A stretch of DNA of 46,173 nt, from positions 16,491 through 62,663 of the forward strand of contig NZ_JAIBNX010000002.1 in assembly GCF_026130045.1 (NCBI RefSeq). The letters run 5' to 3'. Source of the stretch: Micromonospora sp. CPCC 205371 (GTDB taxonomy: Bacteria > Actinomycetota > Actinomycetes > Mycobacteriales > Micromonosporaceae). The position numbers and the translations under genes are program-made. Each line of letters begins with the position of its first letter. The first letter of the stretch is position 1. Below are positions 32,934 through 40,239 of this stretch, piece by piece. The notes under the pieces are model-generated. The model was not told the origin of the DNA. It was given only the letters and a program-made list of their open reading frames with translations, and did not search any database.

Positions 32934-33947
32934 ATGGCGGAGGTGGAGCGCCGACCCAGCATCATCGACGTGGCGCGGCTGGCGGGCGTGTCCCGCCAGA
33001 CGGTGTCCAATGTCCTCAACGGTCGGAAGGCATACTTCTCCGACGACACTCATGCCCGCGTCACGGCGGCGATGGAGGCGTTGTCGTACCGGCCGAGCCG
33101 TGCCGCGCAGAGCATGCGATCGCGCCGCACGATGCAGATCGGCTACCACATGTTCGGCGAGCAGCTCGAAGCGGTGAACGGCTTCACGCTGACCTTCCTG
33201 CAGGCGTTGATCAAGGCAGCGGCACATGAGGGCTACCACATCGTCGTGTTCACCCACCATGAAGACGACCCGCTTCAGGTGTTCCGCGATCTGGTCGCCC
33301 GCCGTGGCGTCGACGCGTTCATCGTCTCCGAGTCCCAGGTCGACGACCCGCGGGCGCGGCTTCTCGCGGGTTCCGGGGTGCCGTTCGCGTCGTTCGGGCG
33401 GCTCGCGCCGGATCTGCCGCAGCAGTGGGTCGACGTGGACAACGTGGCGGGGATCATGGAGCTGGTCGACTACCTGGTCGCCGCGGGACACCGGGAGTAC
33501 GCGTACGTCGGCGCCGGCGGTGGCGAGTACTGGAAGCGGGAGCGACTGGAAGGCGTCAAGCTGGGCCTGGCGAAGCACGGCCTGCGCCTCCCGGCAGACG
33601 CGGTCGTGCACGGCTCCGACAGCGAGATCCGCGACAAGGTGCGCGATCTGCTGAGCCGAGACCGGCTACCTACCGTGATCGTGACCAGCAGCGACGCCGT
33701 GGCGGCGGTGGTCGTCAACGTCTGTAACTCGGCCGGGCTGCGGGTGGGCGTCGACATCGCCGTCACGGGCTTCGACGGTGGCGCCATCGGGCTGCTCACC
33801 GAGCCGCCCCTGACGAGCGTGCGCATCCCGGTCGAGAAGATCGCCGCAGAGCTGATCGCGCGCTGCCAGGCCGAACTTCGGGCCGGTCCCACCGGCGGGC
33901 CGGGCGTCCTCGTGCCGACCGAGATCGTCCGAGGCGGCAGCGCCTGA
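32934..33947 (+). CDS. LacI-family transcriptional regulator
   Basis: This 337-residue protein has a LacI helix-turn-helix at the N-terminus (IIDVARLAGVSRQTVSNVLNGRKAYFSDDT), hinge SMRSRRTMQIGYH and a periplasmic-binding-protein-like ligand domain (VIVTSSDAVAAVVVNVCNSAGLRVGVDIAVTGFDGG, LTSVRIPVEKIAAELI). These proteins repress sugar-use genes until a sugar binds. The alpha-galactosidase gene starts 80 bases after the stop and has palindromes in its promoter, so it is the most likely target. ATG 32934 is preceded by GGAGG at 8 bases. Confidence 0.93.
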   Translation: MAEVERRPSIIDVARLAGVSRQTVSNVLNGRKAYFSDDTHARVTAAMEALSYRPSRAAQSMRSRRTMQIGYHMFGEQLEAVNGFTLTFLQALIKAAAHEGYHIVVFTHHEDDPLQVFRDLVARRGVDAFIVSESQVDDPRARLLAGSGVPFASFGRLAPDLPQQWVDVDNVAGIMELVDYLVAAGHREYAYVGAGGGEYWKRERLEGVKLGLAKHGLRLPADAVVHGSDSEIRDKVRDLLSRDRLPTVIVTSSDAVAAVVVNVCNSAGLRVGVDIAVTGFDGGAIGLLTEPPLTSVRIPVEKIAAELIARCQAELRAGPTGGPGVLVPTEIVRGGSA

Positions 33948-33966
33948 ACCCCCGACCGACTAGATC

Positions 33967-34003
33967 GAGATAGTTGAATCTCCCGATTAAATCGGGCTAG
34001 CAT
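33967..34003 (+). promoter_or_regulatory. Promoter with LacI-type operator before the alpha-galactosidase gene
   Basis: TTGAAT (33974-33979) and TAGCAT (33998-34003), 18 bases apart, form a plausible promoter. Inside the spacer is the perfect palindrome CCCGATT-A-AATCGGG (33982-33996). A smaller GAGAT-N6-ATCTC repeat (33967-33982) overlaps the -35 element. A repressor here would block polymerase. Binding by the upstream LacI protein is inferred. Confidence 0.6.
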
Positions 34004-34027
34004 ACCCCTCGACGGAAGGGGCATTGA

Positions 34028-35680
34028 ATGTTCAACATGTCGAGATCACGGCGCGGGGAAAGCATCGGGCTCGCCTTCGCGGTGCTGGCGGCTGCGGTGG
34101 CGGTGCAGGTCGCAGCCTCGCCGCAACCGGCCATCGCCCTTGAGAACGGCGTGGCGCGGACGCCGCCGATGGGCTGGAACACCTGGAACACTTTCGGCTG
34201 CAACATCAACGAGACGTTGATCCGGCAGACGGCCGACGCGCTGGTGAGCAGCGGGATGCGGGATGCGGGCTACCAGTACGTGGTGGTGGATGACTGCTGG
34301 TTCAACCCCAACCGCGACTCCGCCGGCAACTTGCAGGGCGACCCGACCCGGTTCCCCTCCGGGATGAAAGCCCTCGGCGACTACATCCACAGCCGAGGGC
34401 TGAAGTTCGGCATCTACCAGGTACCGGTCGACAAGACCTGCGCCCAGTACTTCGGCTCCTACCCGGGCGCCACCGGCAGCCAGGGGCACGAGGCGCAGGA
34501 CGCCCGGCAGTTCGCCGCCTGGGGCGTGGACTTCCTCAAGTACGACTGGTGCTCCCCCAACGGCACCATCAACGACCAGGTCGCGACGTTCGCCAAGATG
34601 CGGGACGCCCTCGCCGCCACCGGCCGGCCGATCGTCTACAGCATCAACCCCAACAGCATCCACGAGAAGACCGGGCCGCTGCGCAACTGGAGCGACGTGG
34701 CGAACATGTGGCGCACCACCGAAGACATCACCAACGCGTGGGACACCGGGCAGACCAACGGCTACCCGATGGGCATCCAGAACATCGTCAACGTCAACGT
34801 GCCCCTGGCCTCCTACGCCGGGCCGGGCGGCTTCAACGACCCCGACATGATGGAGGTCGGCCGCACCGGACTGACCGACACCGAACAGCGCACCCACTTC
34901 GCCATGTGGGCGATCATGGCGGCGCCGCTGATCGCCGGCAACGACGTACGAAACATGAACGCCGCGACGCAGACGATCCTGAAGAATCAGAACCTGATCG
35001 CCATCAACCAGGACGCGCTGGGGCTGCAGGGCGTGCAGGTATCCAACGACGGCACTCGCCGGGTGCTGGCCAAACGGCTATCCAACGGCGATGTCGCGGT
35101 GGCCCTGTTCAACCAGGGCGGCTCGACCACGACGATCTCGACCACGGCGGCTGCGATCGGCAAGACCGGTAGCTCGTTCACTCTGCGTGATGCCTGGACC
35201 AATGCCACGTCCACGACGACCGGCACCATCTCCGCGAGCGTGCCGGCACACGGCACGGTGGTGTACAGGGTCAGCGGCGGCGGCACCTCGACCCCACCGA
35301 CCGCGTTCCGGCTGCGCGGGGAGGCGTCCGGCCGGTGCCTGGACGTCAACAACGGCTCGTCCGTCAACGGCACACAGATGCTGATCTGGGACTGCCACAC
35401 CGGCGCGAACCAGCAGTTCACCCAGAGCGGCCAGGCGCTGCAGGTACTCGGCAAGTGCCTCGACGTACCGACCACCGCGGCCGCCGGCACACGCGCACAG
35501 ATCTGGGACTGCAACGGCGGCGCCAACCAGCAGTGGACCTTCAACGGCAACGGCACGATCAGCAGCGTGCGGTTCCCGACGCTGTGTCTGGACGTCAACA
35601 ACGGCGGTACCGCCAACAACACCGCGGTGATCGTCTGGACCTGCCACTCCGGCGCCAACCAACGCTGGACGCGCGCCTGA
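34028..35680 (+). CDS. Secreted GH27 alpha-galactosidase with C-terminal ricin-type (CBM13) domain
   Basis: This 550-residue protein has a signal peptide (LAFAVLAAAVAVQVAASPQPAIA). The GH27 (alpha/beta)8 domain starts TPPMGWNTWNTFGCN. The nucleophile is Asp173 in FLKYDWC and the acid/base is Asp233 in RTTEDITNAW. A C-terminal beta domain follows, then about 120 residues of ricin-B repeats (RCLDVNNGSSVNGTQ, CLDVPTTAAAG, LCLDVNNGG, each ending in a QxW-like motif). It releases galactose from galacto-oligosaccharides or galactomannan outside the cell, and the ricin domain probably binds polysaccharide. AAGGGG lies 6 bases before ATG 34028. Confidence 0.95.
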   Translation: MFNMSRSRRGESIGLAFAVLAAAVAVQVAASPQPAIALENGVARTPPMGWNTWNTFGCNINETLIRQTADALVSSGMRDAGYQYVVVDDCWFNPNRDSAGNLQGDPTRFPSGMKALGDYIHSRGLKFGIYQVPVDKTCAQYFGSYPGATGSQGHEAQDARQFAAWGVDFLKYDWCSPNGTINDQVATFAKMRDALAATGRPIVYSINPNSIHEKTGPLRNWSDVANMWRTTEDITNAWDTGQTNGYPMGIQNIVNVNVPLASYAGPGGFNDPDMMEVGRTGLTDTEQRTHFAMWAIMAAPLIAGNDVRNMNAATQTILKNQNLIAINQDALGLQGVQVSNDGTRRVLAKRLSNGDVAVALFNQGGSTTTISTTAAAIGKTGSSFTLRDAWTNATSTTTGTISASVPAHGTVVYRVSGGGTSTPPTAFRLRGEASGRCLDVNNGSSVNGTQMLIWDCHTGANQQFTQSGQALQVLGKCLDVPTTAAAGTRAQIWDCNGGANQQWTFNGNGTISSVRFPTLCLDVNNGGTANNTAVIVWTCHSGANQRWTRA

Positions 35681-35692
35681 ACCCGGCCGGGG

Positions 35693-36298
35693 TCACGCGC
35701 CTCGCGCTGCCCCGCCGTAGAGCGCGTGGTCGACCAGACGCACAACGATCGATTCGTCGAACGGCACCTTGAGCACGAGCAGCCGGTGATAGCAGGCACC
35801 CCACAGCTGATCGACGATGATGTCGAGATCCGCGTCATCGCGTAGCTGGCCCTGCCGCTGGGCGGTCCGGAGGCGCGCGCGAGCGAGTTCGCGACGGGGC
35901 AGCGCGTAGCTTTCGGACCACGCCCGGGCAAGGTCGGGGTCCATCTGTGCCGCGCCGATGAGTTCGGAGACGGGCTTCTCGGCACCTTCGCGCTTCAGCA
36001 AGCGCACGAACGCGCTGACTTGGGTGATCAGATCCGCGCGAAGATCGCCGGTATCGGGGAAGTCGAGTGCGCTGCGGCTCTGGGCGAAGTACGCCTCGGC
36101 CGCGAGCGCACCCGGAGACGGCCACCACTTGTAGAGGGTCATCTTGCTCGCGCCGGCCTCAGCCGCCACGCGGTCGAACGTCACCCCTCGCATGCCGTCC
36201 CGTAGCAGGAGGCGCCCCGCCGCGGCGAGGACGGCAGCGCGCACCTCGGCCGCCGGCCGGCGGCCGCGTCCCCGCCGGCTGGCACCACTCTCGGCCAT
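35693..36298 (-). CDS. TetR-family regulator divergent from the SDR gene
   Basis: This 201-residue protein has the TetR helix-turn-helix near 15-65 (VRAAVLAAAGRLLLRDGMRGVTFDRVAAEAGASKMTLYKWW) and a TetR_C-type helical ligand domain (RADLITQVSAFVRLLKREG, ADLDIIVDQLWGACYHRLLVL). ATG 36298 follows a GAGGGGGTGTGG stretch; the in-frame extension to 36445 crosses the shared promoter. It is divergent from the SDR gene with 88 bases between starts, the usual arrangement for a repressor and its target. Confidence 0.92.
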   Translation of the reverse strand: MAESGASRRGRGRRPAAEVRAAVLAAAGRLLLRDGMRGVTFDRVAAEAGASKMTLYKWWPSPGALAAEAYFAQSRSALDFPDTGDLRADLITQVSAFVRLLKREGAEKPVSELIGAAQMDPDLARAWSESYALPRRELARARLRTAQRQGQLRDDADLDIIVDQLWGACYHRLLVLKVPFDESIVVRLVDHALYGGAARGA

Positions 36299-36323
36299 CC
36301 CCACACCCCCTCTTGTGGTCTTC

Positions 36324-36353
36324 TTGTACAATTCTCTGTGCCCGCAGTAGTGT
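36324..36353 (+). promoter_or_regulatory. TTGTACAATT element in the TetR/SDR divergent promoter
   Basis: The palindrome TTGTACAA (36324-36331), continued by TT, lies between the divergent starts. On the plus strand TTGTAC could be the -35 and TAGTGT (36348-36353) the -10 of the SDR gene, 18 bases apart. The same decamer occurs in the promoter of the other TetR gene at 43125-43134. Confidence 0.45.
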
Positions 36354-36386
36354 AAAGGTTGTCCATATTCTAGGGGAGGTGGGGTC

Positions 36387-37124
36387 ATGGCGAACAACGC
36401 AGGTCGCGTCGCGATCGTCAGTGGGGGATCCGGCGGCATCGGCAAGGCGAGTGCCGTTCGTCTGGCCGCCGACGGTTTCTCCGTCGTCGTGCACTACGCG
36501 AACGGCAAGGACCGCGCTGAGGAAACGGCGAGTGCGGTGGCACGCGCGGGAGGCCGAGCCATCGTGGCGGGCGGCGACGTGGCGGACGAGGCAGCGATGG
36601 CCGCGGTGTTCGACGCCGCCGACCGCGAGTTCGGAGGCGTCGACGTCGTGGTGCACACGGCCGGCATCATGCCGCTCGCACCCGTCGCGCAGATGAGCCT
36701 GGACACCTTCGACCGCGTCCAGCGCACCAATGTTCGCGGGACTTTCGTCATCGACCAGCTCGCCGCCCAGCGCGTGCGCAACGGCGGCGCGATCATCAAC
36801 TTCTCCACATCGGTCACGCGACTTCAGATCCCCAGCTACGGCGCGTACGCCGCATCCAAGGGAGCCGTCGAAGCGTTGACGCTGATCCTCGCGCGCGAAC
36901 TGCGCGGCAGGGACATCACCGTCAACGCGATCGCGCCCGGCCCTACCGCCACGCCACTCTTCTTCGAGGGCAAGACCCAGCAAGCGATCGAACAGATCTC
37001 GGGGATGAACCCCATGGGACGACTGGGCACAGCCGAGGACATCGCCGAAACCGTCGCGTTTCTCGCGGGCCCCGCTCGCTGGGTGAACGGCCAGGTGCTG
37101 TATGTCAACGGCGGCGCCGCCTAG
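36387..37124 (+). CDS. Short-chain dehydrogenase/reductase
   Basis: This 245-residue classical SDR has the cofactor motif SGGSGGIGKA (12-21), VHTAGIM (NNAG-like, 89-95), catalytic Ser near 140-142, Tyr154 and Lys158 (YAASK) and NAIAPGPTATPLF. It reduces a ketone or oxidises an alcohol with NAD(P); the lack of an acidic residue after strand 2 favours NADP. The substrate is unknown. ATG 36387 has GGGGAGG 7 bases upstream. It is divergent from the TetR gene, which probably represses it. Confidence 0.93.
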   Translation: MANNAGRVAIVSGGSGGIGKASAVRLAADGFSVVVHYANGKDRAEETASAVARAGGRAIVAGGDVADEAAMAAVFDAADREFGGVDVVVHTAGIMPLAPVAQMSLDTFDRVQRTNVRGTFVIDQLAAQRVRNGGAIINFSTSVTRLQIPSYGAYAASKGAVEALTLILARELRGRDITVNAIAPGPTATPLFFEGKTQQAIEQISGMNPMGRLGTAEDIAETVAFLAGPARWVNGQVLYVNGGAA

Positions 37125-37177
37125 GAAGGAGGCTCGCTTTAGACGTTACAAATCCTAGTAAGTCGTACTCTTGCCTG

Positions 37178-39109
37178 GTGGGATATCCCGCCTTACCGGA
37201 GCCGCGGGCCTTGACGTCGTGGCGCGTGCTGGTGGCGGTGGTCGCGCTGGTGATCTTGACGGTAGTCGCCGCGACGCTTGCCGTGCGCGCGCAGATCCGG
37301 TCCCGGGCCCTACAGAACGCGGTGCACGGGGTGGCGATCATCAGCTCGCTCGTCATCGACCGGAGCTTGACGCTGACCGACATCACGCACGGAACCAACC
37401 CGGCCAACGCCGCTGCCCTGAACGCCGACGTGACCATGCTGAAGCGACGGGGTGAGGTGGTCAACCTTTCGATCTGGTCGCTCGCGACATCGCGGGTCGT
37501 GTACAGCGATGTCGAGCCCCGTGCGATCGACGCACCGGCACCGGCACCGGAGGCCGTGGCGCGGGCGCGGCTAGGTGAGTCCTTCGCGGTCACCGGCATC
37601 GGAGCGGCCGACACCGTGGTCGTCTATCACCCGTACGACGCCAACGGCGACGGCACCATGGACGCCCTCGCTCAGGTGGTGCTGCCCCGTGACCAGGTAG
37701 AGGGACCGGTAGCCCAGTCGATGAGCCTGGTCTATGCCAGCGGTGCGATCGTGCTCCTGCTCGCCCTAGCCGGCATCCTCCAGGTCCGCCGGCATCAACT
37801 GCGGCAGGATCACGCCGCCGTGCACGACGCCCTGACCGGTCTCGGCAACCGCCTGTTGCTGCGCCGCGTCGCGCCGCCCGCGCTGGCCCGATCCACGCCC
37901 GAGCGGCCAGCCGCACTCCTCCTCATCGACCTGGATAACTTCAAACCGGTCAACGACGCCCTTGGGCATCCAGCCGGTGACGAGTTGCTCGTCGCCGCCG
38001 CGAAGCTCATCCAGGAAGCAAGCGGGCCGGCGAGTGTCGCGGTCCGGCTCGGTGGGGACGAGTTCGCCGTATTACTGGGGCCGCTGACCGACCGTGGCGT
38101 GGCCCGCGAAGTGGCGAACAAGATCCGCGATCGCGTACGCCAGCCGCTGACGATCGCGGGGTGCGAACTTGAGGTCGGTGCCAGCGTCGGCATCGCGCGG
38201 GCGCCGGACGACGGCGACGACCTGAGCGACCTGTTGAGCAGGGCCGACAAGGCGATGTACCACGCCAAGCACTCCGGTGGCGGGGTGGCTGAGTACGCCG
38301 AGACACCCGAGACCCCACCGCCGGACCCGAAGGTCACCACGCTGTCGCAACTGAGCCGCGCGCTGGCCGGCCATGAACTGGAGTTGTTCTACCAGCCCGT
38401 CCGCGGTTCGGGCGCTGCCGTGCGGTCGGTCGAAGCCCTGCCCCGGTGGCACCACCCTCAACGAGGGCTACTGGAGGCCGGCATGTTCATCCCGGCCGTG
38501 GCGCACACATCCCTGACGACGGCGTTGACAACCTGGGTGCTGCGCCAGGCCGCCCGGCAGTGCGCCGCGTGGCGTGCGGACGGGGTGCGGGTCAACGTGT
38601 CGGTCAACATCTCGGCGCGGACGCTGTACAACGACTCGCTGCCGGACGTGGTCCAGACCGTCGCGGCCGACTGCGGCCTGCCGCCGTCCGCGCTGGAACT
38701 GGAGGTGGCCGAGGCGATCCTGGTACGCGAGTCGGCGCGGGCCATCCCGGCGATGCTGCGCCTGCGCGACGCCGGTGTGAGTCTTTGCGTGGACAAGTTC
38801 GGCGCCGAGTACGGCGCGGTGTCGGTCATGGCGGAGGCTCCGGTACAGCGAGTGAAGATCGACCAGAGATTCGCCGGAACCGTGGTCGAGTTCCCGCTCG
38901 CCAGAGCGATAGTCGGCGGTTGGGTGCGGGTGGCGCACAAACTGGGTCTGACGGTTGTCGCGCAGGGTGTGGAGAGCGCCGAAGCATGGCGGTGCCTGAC
39001 CGACCTCGGCTGCGACGACATGCAGGGATTCTGGATCGGGCGCCCGATGCCCGCGGTGGAGTTGACCAAATGGTTCACGCGACCCAACGCGCACGCCGGT
39101 CCCGCGTAG
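37178..39109 (+). CDS. Membrane GGDEF-EAL protein (diguanylate cyclase with degenerate EAL domain)
   Basis: This 643-residue protein has membrane helices at about 15-37 and 181-203 enclosing an external sensor domain. The GGDEF domain has an intact RLGGDEFAVLL (about 292-296) and no RxxD inhibition site before it. The EAL domain keeps EAL (about 418), Asn in VSVNISAR and KIDQRF. The metal-binding DDFG is DKFGAEYG (about 538) and the late AEGVE is AQGVE (about 593), so phosphodiesterase activity is doubtful. It probably makes c-di-GMP under control of its external domain. GTG 37178 has TACTCT 6 bases upstream and no ribosome site, so it is likely leaderless. Confidence 0.92.
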   Translation: MGYPALPEPRALTSWRVLVAVVALVILTVVAATLAVRAQIRSRALQNAVHGVAIISSLVIDRSLTLTDITHGTNPANAAALNADVTMLKRRGEVVNLSIWSLATSRVVYSDVEPRAIDAPAPAPEAVARARLGESFAVTGIGAADTVVVYHPYDANGDGTMDALAQVVLPRDQVEGPVAQSMSLVYASGAIVLLLALAGILQVRRHQLRQDHAAVHDALTGLGNRLLLRRVAPPALARSTPERPAALLLIDLDNFKPVNDALGHPAGDELLVAAAKLIQEASGPASVAVRLGGDEFAVLLGPLTDRGVAREVANKIRDRVRQPLTIAGCELEVGASVGIARAPDDGDDLSDLLSRADKAMYHAKHSGGGVAEYAETPETPPPDPKVTTLSQLSRALAGHELELFYQPVRGSGAAVRSVEALPRWHHPQRGLLEAGMFIPAVAHTSLTTALTTWVLRQAARQCAAWRADGVRVNVSVNISARTLYNDSLPDVVQTVAADCGLPPSALELEVAEAILVRESARAIPAMLRLRDAGVSLCVDKFGAEYGAVSVMAEAPVQRVKIDQRFAGTVVEFPLARAIVGGWVRVAHKLGLTVVAQGVESAEAWRCLTDLGCDDMQGFWIGRPMPAVELTKWFTRPNAHAGPA

Positions 39110-40227
39110 TCGCCGCTGTCGTCGTCACGTACGCGGCGCTGAGCGGCTGTCCCGGCGGCCTCGACCGGGACGCGTCGCCGCGCCCGGCGGCGAACGGAGC
39201 TTCCTGCCCCGAAGCATTCGCGGATGCCAAAACGGACGTGGCCGCGGCCGAGGCGACCGCGGTCCGCTGGACCGGCCCGACCGCCGGTCCCCGCGCTCCG
39301 ACCGGAAAGACCGTCGTGTACATCGCGCAGATCATGACCAACCCCGGGGTCGCGGGCGTCGCCAAGGGAGCCGTCGAGGCGGCTCATGCGGTCGGGTGGA
39401 ACCTGGAACTGATCGATGGGCAGGGTGCGCCCAGCGGCATCCAGAGCGCGTTCGCGCACGCGCTCGCCCTGAATCCGGATGGGGTCATCATCGGTGGGTT
39501 CGATCCCAACGTGGCGGGTGCGCAGCTACAGGAGGCCGACGCCAGGGGCATACCGGTGGTCGGTTGGCACGCCGTCGGCTCGCCCGGGCCGAGCACGGAC
39601 CCCAAACTATTCACGAACATAACCACGAAGGTGGAGGACGTCGCGAGGATCAGCGCCCAGTGGATCATCCTCCAGTCCGGCGGAACCGCTGGCGTGGTGG
39701 TCTTCACCGACGCCTCCATCCCGTTCGCCAGGCACAAATCTGAACTGATCACCGCCGCGCTACGCGCATGTCCCGGGATTCGGCTTCTGTCCACCGAGGA
39801 CATTCCGATCCCGCAAGGCAGTACGCGTACGCCACGACACATCTCGTCACTACTCGACCGCTTCGGTGACTCGTGGACGCATTCCGTGGCCATCAACGAC
39901 CTCTACTTCGCCGACGCGGCCCCGGCGCTGCGCAAAGCCGGCAAGCGCGGGGCCGGCCCTCCATACAACATCGGAGCGGGCGACGGTGACCCCGTGGCGT
40001 TCGAACGGATTCGCGCCCGGCAATACGAAGCGGCCACGGTACCGGAGCCGCTGCTCCAACAGGGCTGGCAGATCATCGACGAACTGAACCGGGCGATCGC
40101 ACAACAACCAAGCAGCAACTTCGTTCCGCCGGTCCACCTGACAACCACCGCCAACGTGGGGGACGCGACGTACTGGGAACCGGACAACGGCTACCGCAAC
40201 CGGTACATGTCGATCTGGGGCCGATAG
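39070..40227 (+). CDS. Sugar-binding-type lipoprotein (periplasmic binding protein family)
   Basis: This 385-residue protein has a lipoprotein signal with Cys27 in the lipobox ALSGC and a type I periplasmic binding fold as in ribose/xylose-binding proteins (KTVVYIAQIMTNPGVAGVAKGA, ALNPDGVIIGGFDPN, GIPVVGWHA, AINDLYFADAAPALR). No permease or ATPase gene is adjacent, so a transport role is not supported here. ATG 39070 lies inside the end of the GGDEF-EAL gene (40-base overlap) with GGAG 8 bases upstream. The two are therefore translated together, and the lipoprotein may present a ligand to the external domain of the cyclase. Confidence 0.88.
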   Translation: MVHATQRARRSRVVAAVVVTYAALSGCPGGLDRDASPRPAANGASCPEAFADAKTDVAAAEATAVRWTGPTAGPRAPTGKTVVYIAQIMTNPGVAGVAKGAVEAAHAVGWNLELIDGQGAPSGIQSAFAHALALNPDGVIIGGFDPNVAGAQLQEADARGIPVVGWHAVGSPGPSTDPKLFTNITTKVEDVARISAQWIILQSGGTAGVVVFTDASIPFARHKSELITAALRACPGIRLLSTEDIPIPQGSTRTPRHISSLLDRFGDSWTHSVAINDLYFADAAPALRKAGKRGAGPPYNIGAGDGDPVAFERIRARQYEAATVPEPLLQQGWQIIDELNRAIAQQPSSNFVPPVHLTTTANVGDATYWEPDNGYRNRYMSIWGR

Positions 40228-40239
40228 ACTCTCTTCCTC

